From assembly GCF_044772865.1 (NCBI RefSeq), contig NZ_CP173029.1, forward strand, positions 2,480,001 to 2,544,000: a stretch of 64,000 nt of DNA, written 5' to 3'. Made by a program: the position numbers and the translations under genes. Position 1 is the stretch's first letter; the number at the start of each line of letters is the position of its first letter. The notes below the pieces were generated by a model. The model saw only the letters and a program-made list of their open reading frames with translations. It was not told where the DNA came from and made no database searches. The DNA is from Algirhabdus cladophorae. GTDB lineage: Bacteria > Pseudomonadota > Alphaproteobacteria > Rhodobacterales > Rhodobacteraceae. Below are positions 1 through 10,255 of this stretch, one piece after another.

Positions 1-1127
1 GCCTGCTGCATGGGTTTGAAGGATGTGGCGTAGATCTCGACCGGTTCTTGGTCGCGGGCCTCTTCTTCCGACAGGCCGACTGTCCCCATTTCGGGTTGAG
101 TGAAGATCGCTGAAGGGATCAATTCGTGGTCAACCTTTGTTGGATTGTCTTTGATCGCGGTCTCTACAAACGCCATACCTTCGCGGATGGCAACAGGGGT
201 CAGTTGCACGCGGTTCGTCACATCACCCACGGCATAGATGTTTTTTACATTGGTATGCGAGTAGTCATCTACAACAACCTCTCCGCGACGTCCCAATTCA
301 ACACCAACCTCGGCCAAACCCATATTGTCAGTATTGGGTGAGCGACCCGTGGCGAACATCACGTGATCAAAGACCTGTTCATCACCATTGGTGGCTTTGA
401 CCCAGATGCCTGCGTCACGCTTTTCCATCTCGATGATGTTACAGCCAGTATGCAGTTTCACGCCACGCTCACACATCTGGTCTGCGACCATACCACGTGC
501 CTCGTCATCAAAGCCGCGCAAGATTTGAGCACCGCGGTAGTATTGCGTCACATCAACGCCCAAACCGTTTAAAATACAGGCAAATTCAGAAGCGATATAA
601 CCACCGCCGACAATCAGCATCGTCTTAGGCAGTTCTGTCAGGTTGAAAATATCGTTCGACGTCAAACCGTGCTCGGCACCGGCCATATCAGGCACAACGG
701 GACGCCCGCCCATGGCCAGCAAAATGGTTTTTGCTGTGACAGTCTCGCCCGAGGACAATTCAATCGTGTGGGCGTCTTTTAGAACGGCGCGGGCATCATA
801 GGTGGTCACGCCAGAATTTTTCAGCAGGTTTTGGTAGATCCCTTCGAGGCGATCCAGTTCCGAGTTCATGTGGCCGCTAAACGTTTTCCAGTTAAAGCTG
901 CCGTTTTCCAGCTCCCAACCGTAAGCGCGGGCATCTTCGAACATTTCAGAGTATTCCGAGGCAAACACCATCAGCTTTTTTGGAACACATCCACGAATGA
1001 CGCAGGTCCCGCCCATCCGGTATTCCTCGGCAAGGCCAACTGTCACACCTTCGGCAGCCGCAACCCGCGCGGCACGAACACCGCCCGAGCCACCCCCGAT
1101 GACAAAGAGGTCAAAATCATAGGCCAT
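1..1127 (-). CDS. gor: Glutathione-disulfide reductase, C-terminus cut by window edge
   Basis: FAD/NADPH flavoenzyme that reduces glutathione disulfide to glutathione in the cytoplasm. I translated it directly: it opens with an FAD-binding GGGSGG at residues 11-16 and has the redox-active disulfide motif CVIRGCVPKK (Cys42 and Cys47). A second nucleotide-binding GGGYIASE follows at about residue 175 and a dimerisation-domain segment TQPEMGTVGLSEEEA near the edge. About 375 of the usual 450 residues are visible; the terminal catalytic His-Pro region lies outside the window. The ATG at 1127 has a good upstream AAGGAAG. It sits 11 nt behind rpiA on the same strand, so the two are probably co-transcribed. 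GC-VPKK plus the GGGSGG start favours glutathione reductase over dihydrolipoamide dehydrogenase. Confidence 0.93.
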   Translation of the reverse strand, partial: MAYDFDLFVIGGGSGGVRAARVAAAEGVTVGLAEEYRMGGTCVIRGCVPKKLMVFASEYSEMFEDARAYGWELENGSFNWKTFSGHMNSELDRLEGIYQNLLKNSGVTTYDARAVLKDAHTIELSSGETVTAKTILLAMGGRPVVPDMAGAEHGLTSNDIFNLTELPKTMLIVGGGYIASEFACILNGLGVDVTQYYRGAQILRGFDDEARGMVADQMCERGVKLHTGCNIIEMEKRDAGIWVKATNGDEQVFDHVMFATGRSPNTDNMGLAEVGVELGRRGEVVVDDYSHTNVKNIYAVGDVTNRVQLTPVAIREGMAFVETAIKDNPTKVDHELIPSAIFTQPEMGTVGLSEEEARDQEPVEIYATSFKPMQQ

Positions 1128-1138
1128 AGCAGTCTTCC

Positions 1139-1927
1139 TTAGTCGCTTAGGTCGCTGAACAAATTGTCGTTGTCCAGAAAGTCAATTTTATCTGTTTCAA
1201 CCGTGCCTTCGTTGATGTCGCGCACTTCTACGCGGCCATCGCCGTAGCCGATCACCACTGCGTCACAGATATCAATGAATAGTCCATTTTCAACGATGCC
1301 TGGAATTTGGTTGATCACAAGACTGAGTTGGCGCGAATTGGCGATGCGGTTAAGGTGCATATCAAGGATGTAATTGCCTTCATCGGTCATAAAGGGCGTG
1401 TCACCATTCAGGCGCAAAGTGGTCGTACGGCCCATGACATCCATTCCGACCAATGTCTCTTCGATCAGGGCTTTGGTGGTTTGCCAGCCAAAGGGGATCA
1501 CTTCCACAGGCAACGGAAAGGCACCGAGGGTTTCGACCTGCTTGCCAATGTCTGCGATCACCACCATGCGATCACTTGACGTGGCCACGATCTTTTCTTG
1601 CAACAACGCACCACCGCCGCCTTTGATCAGGTTCAAATTGGCATCATATTCATCCGCCCCGTCAATGGTCAGATCCAACCAACGGGCCTCATCCAGCGAC
1701 GTAATCTCGATCCCGACCTCGCGGGCCAAAGCCGCTGTGCGCGATGATGTGGGCACGCCAGTAATTTTGAGGCCCTCTTCGCGCACCATCTCGCCAAGGC
1801 ATTTGACCAACCACGCCGCTGTCGATCCGGTACCAAGCCCAACTTTCATGCCGTTTTCGACATAATCCGTTGCACGTTTTGCCGCGACGAATTTGGCTTT
1901 GTCGATGGGCGACAGATCAGATGGCAT
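1139..1927 (-). CDS. rpiA: Ribose-5-phosphate isomerase A
   Basis: Interconverts ribose 5-phosphate and ribulose 5-phosphate in the non-oxidative pentose phosphate pathway. The 262-residue product has the phosphate-binding loop GLGTGSTA at 30-37, the catalytic DGADE at 89-93 and the KGGGGALLQEK signature at 102-112. All are diagnostic of the RpiA (not RpiB) family, and the length is normal (E. coli RpiA is about 219; alphaproteobacterial forms are longer). It is the promoter-proximal gene of an rpiA-gor pair, which would couple NADPH-linked sugar metabolism to glutathione reduction. It is divergent from sdaA across about 180 nt. Confidence 0.96.
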   Translation of the reverse strand: MPSDLSPIDKAKFVAAKRATDYVENGMKVGLGTGSTAAWLVKCLGEMVREEGLKITGVPTSSRTAALAREVGIEITSLDEARWLDLTIDGADEYDANLNLIKGGGGALLQEKIVATSSDRMVVIADIGKQVETLGAFPLPVEVIPFGWQTTKALIEETLVGMDVMGRTTTLRLNGDTPFMTDEGNYILDMHLNRIANSRQLSLVINQIPGIVENGLFIDICDAVVIGYGDGRVEVRDINEGTVETDKIDFLDNDNLFSDLSD

Positions 1928-2110
1928 AGCAGCGACTCCTCAAACGAATGCCGCCTTATAGGCCAAGGCCGCTGGCGATGCGACCCACCCAGCTTCTTCT
2001 TTGTTAAAAATCCCTTCAACAGGCCGTCAACACACGCCACATGTCGTTTTTAGCGGTACGCCCAGAGCGTCCGTGCCATAAAGCAAAGCAATCACTAGAG
2101 GCGCATGAGC

Positions 2111-3484
2111 ATGTTTTTATCGGTTTTTGAGATGTTCAAGGTTGGGATCGGACCGTCGTCCTCTCACACTATGGGGCCTATGGTTGCCGCCGGCCAGTTC
2201 CTAGAGACATTGCGCGCGGCACCTTTTGCTGTGCATGGGCTCAAGGCGTCGCTGCACGGGTCATTGGCCTTCACTGGTGTAGGTCATGCCAGCGATCGTG
2301 CGGTTGTGCTGGGCCTTGCCGGATTCTTGCCCGACACCTACGACGCCCAGCGCGCCGAAGCCGCTTACCAAGACATTCAAGCCAACAAAGTCGTCGCCCC
2401 TCAGGATCTGCCAGTGTTGGCGTTTGATCCTAAGGCCGATCTAACTTTTGACTACGGCCCCAACCTGCCCGGCCATGCCAATGGGCTGAAACTGCATGCG
2501 ACAGATGCCCAAGGCGATATTATCCTGTCAGAGACCTATTATTCGGTAGGCGGTGGCTTTGTCTTGACCGAGGCAGAGTTGGCTGCAGGCAAAGACAGTG
2601 ACGATGGTCCAGCAGTGCCACACCCGTTCAAATCCGCCGCAGAAATGTTGGAGATGTGTCGCACCACCGGCCTCAGTATCGCAGCCCTCAAACGCAAGAA
2701 CGAGTTGTCGCGCATTGGTCCTGATGCTTTGGACAAAGGTCTGATGCGGATCTGGGACGTGATGAACGCCTGCATTGACCGTGGCATGGCCCGTGACGGT
2801 ATCCTTCCTGGTGGTTTGGGGGTGAAACGGCGCGCCAAGGGCATTCACGAGGCGCTGATGGCCGAACGCGGCATGAACCTGACCGCCCCCCATACAATTA
2901 ACGACTGGATGTCGCTTTATGCTATGGCCGTGAACGAGGAAAACGCAGCCGGAGGCCAAGTCGTCACAGCGCCCACCAACGGGGCCGCTGGGGTTGTGCC
3001 AGCCACCATCCGCTATTGGCTGGACCACGTGCCCGGCGCCGCGGCCTCGCGCGTGCCTGAATTTTTGCTGACTGCCGCCGCTATCGGTGGACTGGTCAAA
3101 CACAACGCCTCGATCAGCGGTGCCGAATGCGGGTGTCAGGCAGAAGTCGGCAGCGCTAGTGCAATGGCCGCCTCAGGACTTGCGGCCGTAATGGGTGGCA
3201 CGCCTGAGCAAATTGAAAATGCCGCCGAAATCGCGTTGGAACATCATCTGGGCATGACCTGCGACCCGGTCAAAGGGTTGGTGCAGGTCCCTTGTATCGA
3301 ACGCAATGGCTTGGGCTGTATCAAAGCGGTCTCTGCGGCGTCTTTGGCGCTGCGCGGTGATGGCACGCATCTGGTGCCGCTAGATGCCTGTATCGAGACA
3401 ATGCGCCAAACCGGTGAGGACATGTCGGCAAAATACAAGGAAACATCTCTGGGCGGGCTGGCTGTGAACGTGCCCAACTGCTGA
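2111..3484 (+). CDS. sdaA: L-serine ammonia-lyase, iron-sulfur type
   Basis: Deaminates L-serine to pyruvate and ammonia using a [4Fe-4S] cluster. The N-terminus carries the family signature [10 protein letters not shown] (about residues 15-24). Cluster-ligand cysteines appear in [13 protein letters not shown] and in [18 protein letters not shown] in the C-terminal third. The product of about 457 residues matches the single-chain proteobacterial enzyme with fused beta and alpha domains. There are two in-frame ATGs, at 2105 and 2111. The second is preferred because the AGAGG at 2097-2101 is then 9 nt away and homologues begin MFLSVF. The stop overlaps the ATG of the next transporter by one base (TGATG), implying translational coupling. 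Confidence 0.95.
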   Translation: MFLSVFEMFKVGIGPSSSHTMGPMVAAGQFLETLRAAPFAVHGLKASLHGSLAFTGVGHASDRAVVLGLAGFLPDTYDAQRAEAAYQDIQANKVVAPQDLPVLAFDPKADLTFDYGPNLPGHANGLKLHATDAQGDIILSETYYSVGGGFVLTEAELAAGKDSDDGPAVPHPFKSAAEMLEMCRTTGLSIAALKRKNELSRIGPDALDKGLMRIWDVMNACIDRGMARDGILPGGLGVKRRAKGIHEALMAERGMNLTAPHTINDWMSLYAMAVNEENAAGGQVVTAPTNGAAGVVPATIRYWLDHVPGAAASRVPEFLLTAAAIGGLVKHNASISGAECGCQAEVGSASAMAASGLAAVMGGTPEQIENAAEIALEHHLGMTCDPVKGLVQVPCIERNGLGCIKAVSAASLALRGDGTHLVPLDACIETMRQTGEDMSAKYKETSLGGLAVNVPNC

Positions 3485-4380
3485 TGCGCGCTGATCGTCC
3501 CCTTCTTGGTATTTTTCTGATGATCGGCTTTGCGGTGTTTGCGCCAGGCATGGATGCTATGGCCAAACTGGTGGCCAGTGATATCCCCGTAGGCCAGATC
3601 GCCGCCTTCCGGTTTTCAATCCAAGCCGCCCTTTTGATCCCAGTGGCCATAGTTTTAGGCCACGCACACTGGCCCACGTTTCACGAAGCTGGCTTGCACC
3701 TGCTGCGTGCCGTTTTGATCGTGGTCGCCACCAGCTGCTTTTTTTACGCGTTGCGCTCTATGCCGATTGCCGATGCCATTTCGATCTTCTTTGTCGAGCC
3801 TTTCATCCTGACCCTGCTCGGTGGATTGATTCTGAAGGAGGCTGTCGGCCTGCGCCGTATTATTGCCTGTCTCGTGGGCTTTGGCGGCGCTTTGCTGGTC
3901 ATCAAACCCAGCTTTGCCGAACTTGGATTGGTCGCGGCTTTGCCCTTGGTCACGGCCCTATTGTTTGCATTTTATATGTTGCTGACCAGAAGCATGGCCC
4001 AAAAGATGAACCCAATCGCCCTGCAAGGCTATACCGCCGTGGCCGCTATGATCATCGTTTTTCCCAGCTTGGCCCTGATGGATGGCACCGGCTCGGCTCT
4101 TTTGGACCCTGTCCTGCCCACATCAAACCAATTGATCTGGCTCGTGGGCGTCGGGGTTATGGCCACATTCACCCATATCATGCTGTCCTTCGCGCTGGCC
4201 TTTGCGCCCGCCTCAACCATTGCCCCGCTGCAATATATCGAGATTATTTCCGCCACCTTGTTAGGCATGTGGATCTTTGGCGATTTCCCTGACGGGCTGA
4301 CCTGGATTGGTATTGCGATCATAGTAGGGTCAGGCATTTACGTGTTTCATCGCGAACGTCTCGCACAATCCGCAACCTGA
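3484..4380 (+). CDS. EamA/DMT-family transporter, coupled to sdaA
   Basis: Inner-membrane drug/metabolite transporter of 298 residues with about ten hydrophobic segments and the two-EamA-repeat architecture. The second half contains the conserved PLQYIEIISATLLG turn typical of EamA helix 9. The substrate cannot be read from sequence. Tight coupling to serine deaminase suggests export of an amino acid or a pathway by-product, but this is inference. It is closely similar to the next gene (shared RPLLGI start, ADAI/AEAI segment, PSFAELG/PSFAEVG, PLQYIEI/PMQYLEI), so the pair looks like a tandem duplication. Confidence 0.85.
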   Translation: MRADRPLLGIFLMIGFAVFAPGMDAMAKLVASDIPVGQIAAFRFSIQAALLIPVAIVLGHAHWPTFHEAGLHLLRAVLIVVATSCFFYALRSMPIADAISIFFVEPFILTLLGGLILKEAVGLRRIIACLVGFGGALLVIKPSFAELGLVAALPLVTALLFAFYMLLTRSMAQKMNPIALQGYTAVAAMIIVFPSLALMDGTGSALLDPVLPTSNQLIWLVGVGVMATFTHIMLSFALAFAPASTIAPLQYIEIISATLLGMWIFGDFPDGLTWIGIAIIVGSGIYVFHRERLAQSAT

Positions 4381-4449
4381 ACCGCCAAGGCAAAGCACAC
4401 TTGCCGACTATAGGCTTTTAAATCTGCGAGCAGCGCGGTAGCCAATACC

Positions 4450-5352
4450 ATGTCACAAACTGACCGCCCGTTGCTTGGTATCGCTTTGATGTTGGGCTTT
4501 TGCTTGATGGCCCCTTTGGGTGATGCGATGGCTAAAATCCTTGGCACAAGTATATCTGTGGCGCAGATCTTGCTGGTTCGGTTTGCGGTTCAGGGAATCG
4601 TGTTGGTGCCCATCTGCTGGATCACAGGCCGCAGCCTGCGCTTGGCCCCTAGGGTGCACCGACTGGCTTGGGTGCGCGTCGTGCTGCATGTGGTTGGAAT
4701 TGGTGCAATGTTCACTGCCCTCATCTACTTGCCACTGGCCGAAGCCATCGCAATTGCCTTTGTCATGCCATTTATCCTGCTGCTGATGGGCAAAGTGTTC
4801 CTGAACGAAGACGTCGGCATCAGACGTCTCGCTGCCTGTGGGGTCGGATTTATCGGCACGCTTTTTGTCATCCAACCTAGCTTTGCTGAAGTCGGTGCTT
4901 TTGCGATGTTGCCTTTGGTGGTCGCCGTGGTCTTTGCCCTGTTCATGGTAGTAACCCGCAGCATCGCCAAGGAGGTCGACCCAATAGCGTTGCAGGGGCT
5001 CAACGGGTTCATGGCTTTGGCCATATTGGTGCCTTTGCTCTTGTGGGGGCACAGTAGCGGGATCGCAGGGGCGTCTTGGCGCGCGCCTGATATGGCCAGT
5101 TGGACATTGCTGATTGCTGTTGGCGTTCTGGGAACAATTGCCCATTTGTTCATGACTTGGTCTTTGCGGTTTGCGCCATCCACAACCTTGGCCCCTATGC
5201 AATATCTTGAGATCCCTTTTGCCACGATTATTGGCTGGCTTGTGTTTCAAGACTTGCCAAATGGCCTTGCCGCCGTTGGTATTGCGATCACAATGGCCGC
5301 TGGTCTTTACGTTATCCTGCGCGAGCGTCAGACCAACGCGGTGCAGCCGTAA
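4450..5352 (+). CDS. EamA/DMT-family transporter, tandem paralogue
   Basis: 300-residue, roughly ten-helix inner-membrane protein of the EamA superfamily. It has the same landmarks as the gene before it, including APLGDAMAKI near residue 25 and APMQYLEIPFATIIG in the C-terminal half. It starts 69 nt after its paralogue, possibly in the same transcript. The last 41 nt overlap, tail to tail, the 3' end of the thiamine pyrophosphokinase gene on the other strand. Substrate unknown. Confidence 0.85.
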   Translation: MSQTDRPLLGIALMLGFCLMAPLGDAMAKILGTSISVAQILLVRFAVQGIVLVPICWITGRSLRLAPRVHRLAWVRVVLHVVGIGAMFTALIYLPLAEAIAIAFVMPFILLLMGKVFLNEDVGIRRLAACGVGFIGTLFVIQPSFAEVGAFAMLPLVVAVVFALFMVVTRSIAKEVDPIALQGLNGFMALAILVPLLLWGHSSGIAGASWRAPDMASWTLLIAVGVLGTIAHLFMTWSLRFAPSTTLAPMQYLEIPFATIIGWLVFQDLPNGLAAVGIAITMAAGLYVILRERQTNAVQP

Positions 5353-6001
5353 AGGGCGTAATCACTGATCTGATCTGGCAGGCTGGCATAATCGCCAGCA
5401 TGGCCGGGGCATCCATCTGCAATTGAACAGGCCCGACACTCCTGTTCGACGTGCCGATCATGGCACCCGGTGCGAACTCAAGCCCGTCTATAGGCCATTC
5501 CAATCCCTTGGACCGCCCCGACACACTGTCCATTGGAAACAACGACAACCGTGAATGCACGGGCGGTTCAAAAGTTATGACCGGCGGCACCACAAAGGCC
5601 AGATCGGTCTCACCCAGCAGGATCACTGGACGATGGGCATAGCGAACCAAAGCATTAAAGCAGGCTAAGGAATGATCGATGCGGTTTCCCAAAAAACCGA
5701 CGGCCACGAACAAAGGGGCCGTGACCCGTTGCAGCACCTTCTCAAAATCTGTGCTGTTTTGTTCGGTCAGGTGGATGACGGCATCTGGATCCAGTTTCGA
5801 CCGCTCGGCTTGATCCAAACTATCCATATCGCCTATAGTTAGATCAGGAGTAATGCCAAACCCCAAGGCGCTGGCCGCCCCTCCATCTGCTGCAATAGTT
5901 CCATTTGTGAGCGTTAGGGCAACCTTAAAGGTTGATTGCGTAAGCTGGCCTGCGCCAACTAAGGCGATAGGATCCAATTTATGAACAATCTCTGTCTGCA
6001 T
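5312..6001 (-). CDS. Thiamine pyrophosphokinase
   Basis: Transfers pyrophosphate from ATP to thiamine to make thiamine diphosphate. Diagnostic motifs are AADGGAASAL, then PDLTIGDMDSLD, then QNSTDFEKVLQ, matching the family pattern DGGAN, IGDxDS and TDFxK. A GNRIDHSLA segment follows, as expected for the substrate site. The Met at 6001 is preferred (229 residues, MQTEIVHKLDPIAL matches family starts). An upstream Met at 6046 would add 15 residues of unrelated sequence, and neither has a strong ribosome-binding site. The C-terminus overlaps the convergent transporter by 41 nt. Confidence 0.87.
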   Translation of the reverse strand: MQTEIVHKLDPIALVGAGQLTQSTFKVALTLTNGTIAADGGAASALGFGITPDLTIGDMDSLDQAERSKLDPDAVIHLTEQNSTDFEKVLQRVTAPLFVAVGFLGNRIDHSLACFNALVRYAHRPVILLGETDLAFVVPPVITFEPPVHSRLSLFPMDSVSGRSKGLEWPIDGLEFAPGAMIGTSNRSVGPVQLQMDAPAMLAIMPACQIRSVITPFTAAPRWSDARAG

Positions 6002-6142
6002 AGCCGCACTATTGCCGGAAATAGAAACAGTCCACAATTGGGCCATGAAATAATACCGGAATAAACCGCCTTTTGTGCCTAATATGGACGCAATAGTTGG
6101 TAAATTAAGTGTTGCTGGAAACGGGAGAAAGCGAGCAGAGCA

Positions 6143-8518
6143 ATGGTAGAAGGTAACAAAATCCTCACCGTATCGTATGGGACATTTTCATGTACCCTCG
6201 AAGGGTTTGAGGATTCATTCACCACGATGAAGGCCATCGCAGAGTATTTTCGCGATCTGGCGTCCGATGACAGGTATTTCGGTGCAGAACCACCGACCCC
6301 TGATGCCGCTATGTTGGCGCGCATTGCGGAACGCGAGGTTGCGCGCCGTGTAGAAGCAACCGTTGACGGCAACGATGTTATGTTGCGCACCCAAGCCCCG
6401 GCAATTGTTGCTGATCTCCAATCTAAGGACGACGCATCAGTGGCGGCTGACCAGCCTGCACCTGTCGTGGAACCCGCGCCAGAGACCGCCGATCTTGCTG
6501 CGGCATCCGCGGATCAAGAAGCACCGGAAATCCCTGCGCAGGTTTTGCCATTGGCACAAACAGCTACGGCCACCACTGCTGACGACGCCGAATTGGAAGA
6601 CGCGGCAACCGCCGCTGCCATGCAAATGCGATTGAATGCCACCACGGCAGCATCAAGTGCTGCAATTGCAGCCGGCCTGGCGTTCCCACCCGCCGCACTT
6701 TCTAATGAGCCTCAATCACAGGCTTATGACGAAACGTCAGACCACCAAGATGACGACAGTTCCATCGATGGCATCGACACTGACAACATTCAACACTTGG
6801 ACGAGCAAGCTGACACTCCAGAAGAAGCGTCACCAGAGTCTGGCTCGGTCAGCGCAAAACTGCAGCGCATTCGCGCCGTTGTAGCCCCAATTTCCCAAGG
6901 CAGCGAAGAGGCCAGTTACACCGAAGATCAGCACGCAAATGATGATGTCTCGGTCGACTCACTTTTGATCGATGAGGCAGATGCGAGCCTATTCGCCGAA
7001 AGCCTGCAAGATCAGGACCCTTCTTCGGAAGACGAAGACGCCATCGCGGAAGCAATCAATTTTACCGCGCCTGTTGAAGACGATATGTCTTCGGTCCTAG
7101 CAGCCATTGCGGACGACGAAAATACTGCAGAAATCGATCTGCCAGTTGACGTGGCAGCGGCTGAAATTCTGGATGAAGACGGCGCAATCGATCCTGACTT
7201 TGCAGCAGCCTTTGAGGGCGACGATGCGCTGACCAAGACAGAGGTTGCAGAGATCGAGCAACCTCTCGAAGATGACGACATCTTGGGCAATATCGCAGCT
7301 CTCGATGATGCGGACCCTGCCGATGCAGAACCTCTGTCGGCTGATGCCACTTCGCCAATCGCGCGGGTGATCAAGGTCAAACGCAAGGACTTCGAAGCGG
7401 CTCTGGCAGCTGGTGATCTGGAAGAAGTGGACACCTCAGAAGAGTTCGAATTTCCGCCTGAGGAATTGATCGAAGATGTGGTCAATGAGGATGAGATCGC
7501 GGATCAAGTGGCCTCGGCTTTGGGCGAGACATCCCTCTCCGACGAAGACGAAGCCGAACTGATGGCTGAACTGGCCGCCGTGCAACAAGAAGTTCAAGAG
7601 GACGCGGTTTCTGCAAAATTATCAGACGCTCCGGTATTGGACGAGGATGCCAACACAGCTGAAGAGACCGAAACACCGCAGATCCTTGATGACAACGATA
7701 TGGCACTGGCCGGCGTTGCTGCCTTGCTTGACGAGCAAATCGAGACTGAGGCTGGCTCAGACGACATTACCATGTCGCCAGAGATTGACGCAGAACCACA
7801 GCCATTGCTGGATACCGCCGTGAACGACGAAGACGATACCGTTGACCGGTTGATGTCCAAGACGCAAAGCGAATTTGACGCGCCAGAGACTGGCCGCCGG
7901 CGCAATGCGATCGCACATCTCAAGGCAGCGGTCGCAGCGACCCGTGCGGAGCGTGATTCCCAAGGCGAATTGGTAGAAGTGGGCGATCAAACTGACAGCT
8001 ACCGCGATGATTTGGCCCAAGTTGTGCGCCCACGACGTGCAGAAAAGCCAACAAAACGTTCGGAACGCCCTGTCGCCAAGGTACCACCACTGACTTTGGT
8101 CGCCGCGCAACGCGTAGACATTCCAGAAGGTAAAGCCGAGGCCGCAAAACCTGCGCCGCGCCCTACCAACGTACGTCCGCGCCGTGTCGCTAAAAGCGCC
8201 CCAAAGGTCAATTCCGAAGAAATCAACAGCTTTCAGGAATTTGCCGAAGCAAAAGGCGCACGCGAACTGCCTGATTTGCTGGAAGCCGCCGCAGCCTATG
8301 CGGCCTATATCAAAGGCGAGCCTAACTTTACGCGTCCTGAATTGATGCGCAAAGTCAGCGACATGTCTGATACCTCCAGCCATTCTCGCGAGGATAGCCT
8401 GCGGTCGTTCGGGCAACTGTTGCGCGAAGGCAAGATCGTCAAAATCAAAAAAGGCACATTTACCGTTGCCGAAGATACGCGGTTTCGCCCCAACGAAGCC
8501 CGTTTTGCCGGAGAATAA
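6143..8518 (+). CDS. Very acidic conserved protein with ordered ends, function unknown
   Basis: 791 residues with three zones. Residues 1 to about 85 look folded (MVEGNKILTVSYGTFSC, then DSFTTMKAIAEYFRDLA). About 85-590 is a low-complexity Ala/Asp/Glu-rich region with almost no aromatic residues. About 600-700 is a basic Arg/Lys/Pro linker. The last 100 residues form an ordered alpha-helical module (LPDLLEAAAAYAAYIKG, FTRPELMRKVSDM, SLRSFGQLLREGKIVKIKKG) resembling a small winged-helix or DNA/RNA-binding fold. There is no signal peptide or membrane helix, so it is cytoplasmic. I recognise the two ends as a Rhodobacterales-conserved pattern but know no assigned function. It is divergent from thiamine pyrophosphokinase. 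Confidence 0.8.
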   Translation: MVEGNKILTVSYGTFSCTLEGFEDSFTTMKAIAEYFRDLASDDRYFGAEPPTPDAAMLARIAEREVARRVEATVDGNDVMLRTQAPAIVADLQSKDDASVAADQPAPVVEPAPETADLAAASADQEAPEIPAQVLPLAQTATATTADDAELEDAATAAAMQMRLNATTAASSAAIAAGLAFPPAALSNEPQSQAYDETSDHQDDDSSIDGIDTDNIQHLDEQADTPEEASPESGSVSAKLQRIRAVVAPISQGSEEASYTEDQHANDDVSVDSLLIDEADASLFAESLQDQDPSSEDEDAIAEAINFTAPVEDDMSSVLAAIADDENTAEIDLPVDVAAAEILDEDGAIDPDFAAAFEGDDALTKTEVAEIEQPLEDDDILGNIAALDDADPADAEPLSADATSPIARVIKVKRKDFEAALAAGDLEEVDTSEEFEFPPEELIEDVVNEDEIADQVASALGETSLSDEDEAELMAELAAVQQEVQEDAVSAKLSDAPVLDEDANTAEETETPQILDDNDMALAGVAALLDEQIETEAGSDDITMSPEIDAEPQPLLDTAVNDEDDTVDRLMSKTQSEFDAPETGRRRNAIAHLKAAVAATRAERDSQGELVEVGDQTDSYRDDLAQVVRPRRAEKPTKRSERPVAKVPPLTLVAAQRVDIPEGKAEAAKPAPRPTNVRPRRVAKSAPKVNSEEINSFQEFAEAKGARELPDLLEAAAAYAAYIKGEPNFTRPELMRKVSDMSDTSSHSREDSLRSFGQLLREGKIVKIKKGTFTVAEDTRFRPNEARFAGE

Positions 8519-8555
8519 ACCGGCACATTAAGACCAAATGAATTTTAAACTGATT

Positions 8556-8582
8556 GAGGCCGCCCCATACTTGGGCGGTCTC
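8556..8582. terminator. Hairpin terminator between convergent genes
   Basis: Ten-base-pair stem (arms 8556-8565 and 8573-8582, one G-U pair) with a 7-nt loop. It lies between the 3' ends of the acidic 791-residue protein gene and DUF2842. There is only a short AT-rich tail on either side, so it may act in both directions with moderate strength. Confidence 0.7.
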
Positions 8583-8584
8583 AT

Positions 8585-8815
8585 TTACTGTGGATCTTGC
8601 GGTGCGTCAGGATCTGCCTGCCCCACACCTTTAAAAATCGCTTTGAACGGCAAAGCCCACAAAATCCCCAAGGCCACGTAGACAGCAAACTCTACCCAAA
8701 TCGGTGGGCGGCCCAGCCAATTCATAATCGTGACCGAGGCCACGATATAAAGCGGCAAGCCGATCAAAAGAAGTAAAAGCGCCCAGCGGCGGCGGGATTT
8801 ATATGTCAGTGCCAT
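8585..8815 (-). CDS. DUF2842 small membrane protein
   Basis: 76 residues with a basic N-terminus (YKSRRRW), two membrane helices at about 12-32 and 41-60 joined by NWLGRPPIWVE, and an acidic tail. This matches the DUF2842 family of alphaproteobacteria, of unknown function, often found beside purA. The start codon overlaps the purA stop by one base (TGATG), so it is translated as part of the purA transcript. Confidence 0.85.
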   Translation of the reverse strand: MALTYKSRRRWALLLLLIGLPLYIVASVTIMNWLGRPPIWVEFAVYVALGILWALPFKAIFKGVGQADPDAPQDPQ

Positions 8816-10107
8816 CAGTCTGCAAAAGGATCCGTTACCAAAATTGTGTCATCCCGTTCGGGTGACGTAGAAACTAGGGCAACTGGACACTGGATCAACT
8901 CTTCGATCCGGCGCACATATTTGATCGCGGCTGCTGGCAAGTCGGCCCAGCTGCGCGCGCCCGCTGTAGAGCCTTCCCAGCCTTCGATGGTTTCATAGAC
9001 CGGGGTGACACGGGCCTGTTGATCTGCGGCAGTTGGCAAATAGTCTAACCGTTCCCCATCCAATTCATAAGCGACACAGATCTTAAGCTCGGGCAAACCG
9101 TCCAACACATCCATTTTAGTCAAAGCGATTCCATTGACGCCTGAAAGCGCACAGGTCTGACGCACCAAAACCGCATCAAACCAACCGCATCGACGGCTGC
9201 GTCCCGTAACCGTGCCTTTTTCGCGGCCAACCGTGGCCAAATGTTCACCCACGTCATCAAACAATTCGCAGGCAAAGGGGCCTTCGCCGACCCGAGTTGT
9301 GTAGGCTTTGACAATCCCCAGAACAAAGTCGATGGCCCCCGGCCCCACGCCTGTGCCTGTGGCCGCCATTCCCGATAGCGTGGTGGAAGACGTCACAAAT
9401 GGGTATGTGCCAAAATCCACATCCAGAAGTGAGCCTTGCGCCCCTTCAAACAAGATGCGCTTCCCAGCCTTGCGCTTTTCGTTCAGAACCTTCCAAACCG
9501 GAGCGGCAAATTTGAGAATTTTCGGAGCAATTTCAGACAGTTTCTCCATCAGATCGCCACGATCAACCTCGTCCAGACCAAGACCACGGCGCAGCGCGTT
9601 GTGGTGCAGCAGCAAACGGTCCACCCGGGCTTCGAGTGTGGCTGGATCGGCAAGATCGGCCACGCGCACAGCACGTCGTCCAACTTTGTCCTCGTAGGCC
9701 GGGCCGATGCCGCGCCCAGTCGTGCCAATCTTGGCGATGGAGACCTGATTTTCACGCGCCCGGTCTAATTCACCGTGAACTGGTAGGATCAAAGGTGTGT
9801 TTTCTGCGATCATCAGGTTTTCGGGCGAGACAGGCACACCTTGTGTTTCGATCTTTTCGATCTCACTGACCAAAGCCCAGGGATCCAACACAACACCGTT
9901 GCCGATGACGCCCAATTTGCCATCGCGCAATATGCCAGACGGCAGCAGCGACAGTTTGTAGACGGCCCCGTCGATAACCAAAGTGTGGCCCGCGTTGTGT
10001 CCACCTTGGAACCGCGCGATCACATCTGCGCGCTCGGACAGCCAGTCTACAATCTTGCCTTTGCCCTCATCGCCCCACTGTGCGCCTACAACAACTACAT
10101 TCGCCAT
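8815..10107 (-). CDS. purA: Adenylosuccinate synthetase
   Basis: Joins IMP and aspartate with GTP to form adenylosuccinate, the first committed step to AMP. The 430-residue protein has the P-loop/catalytic segment [11 protein letters not shown] at 11-21 (Asp13 catalytic base), GGHNAGHT at 35-42 (catalytic His41) and [18 protein letters not shown] sequence at about 127-140. [17 protein letters not shown] near residue 330 is the guanine-recognition part. The length is standard. It is upstream of, and overlaps by one base, the DUF2842 gene. Confidence 0.97.
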   Translation of the reverse strand: MANVVVVGAQWGDEGKGKIVDWLSERADVIARFQGGHNAGHTLVIDGAVYKLSLLPSGILRDGKLGVIGNGVVLDPWALVSEIEKIETQGVPVSPENLMIAENTPLILPVHGELDRARENQVSIAKIGTTGRGIGPAYEDKVGRRAVRVADLADPATLEARVDRLLLHHNALRRGLGLDEVDRGDLMEKLSEIAPKILKFAAPVWKVLNEKRKAGKRILFEGAQGSLLDVDFGTYPFVTSSTTLSGMAATGTGVGPGAIDFVLGIVKAYTTRVGEGPFACELFDDVGEHLATVGREKGTVTGRSRRCGWFDAVLVRQTCALSGVNGIALTKMDVLDGLPELKICVAYELDGERLDYLPTAADQQARVTPVYETIEGWEGSTAGARSWADLPAAAIKYVRRIEELIQCPVALVSTSPERDDTILVTDPFAD

Positions 10108-10255
10108 GTCTCAGTCCCCTGCCTGATCAAACCCGCGTCCGTATATCGACACGTGGCCCAAGGCGAAACCACTAAATCATGCTAAATCGCGCTTGCGAGC
10201 CTTGGACCTAGCCCCTACATAGCTTCAAAGTGTTTTGCAAAAGGCCAACGCCCCT

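Noticed and set aside
1374..1865. 163-codon plus-strand reading frame inside rpiA
   Set aside because: Antisense shadow of rpiA; no motif or ribosome-binding site, and rpiA itself has all family motifs.
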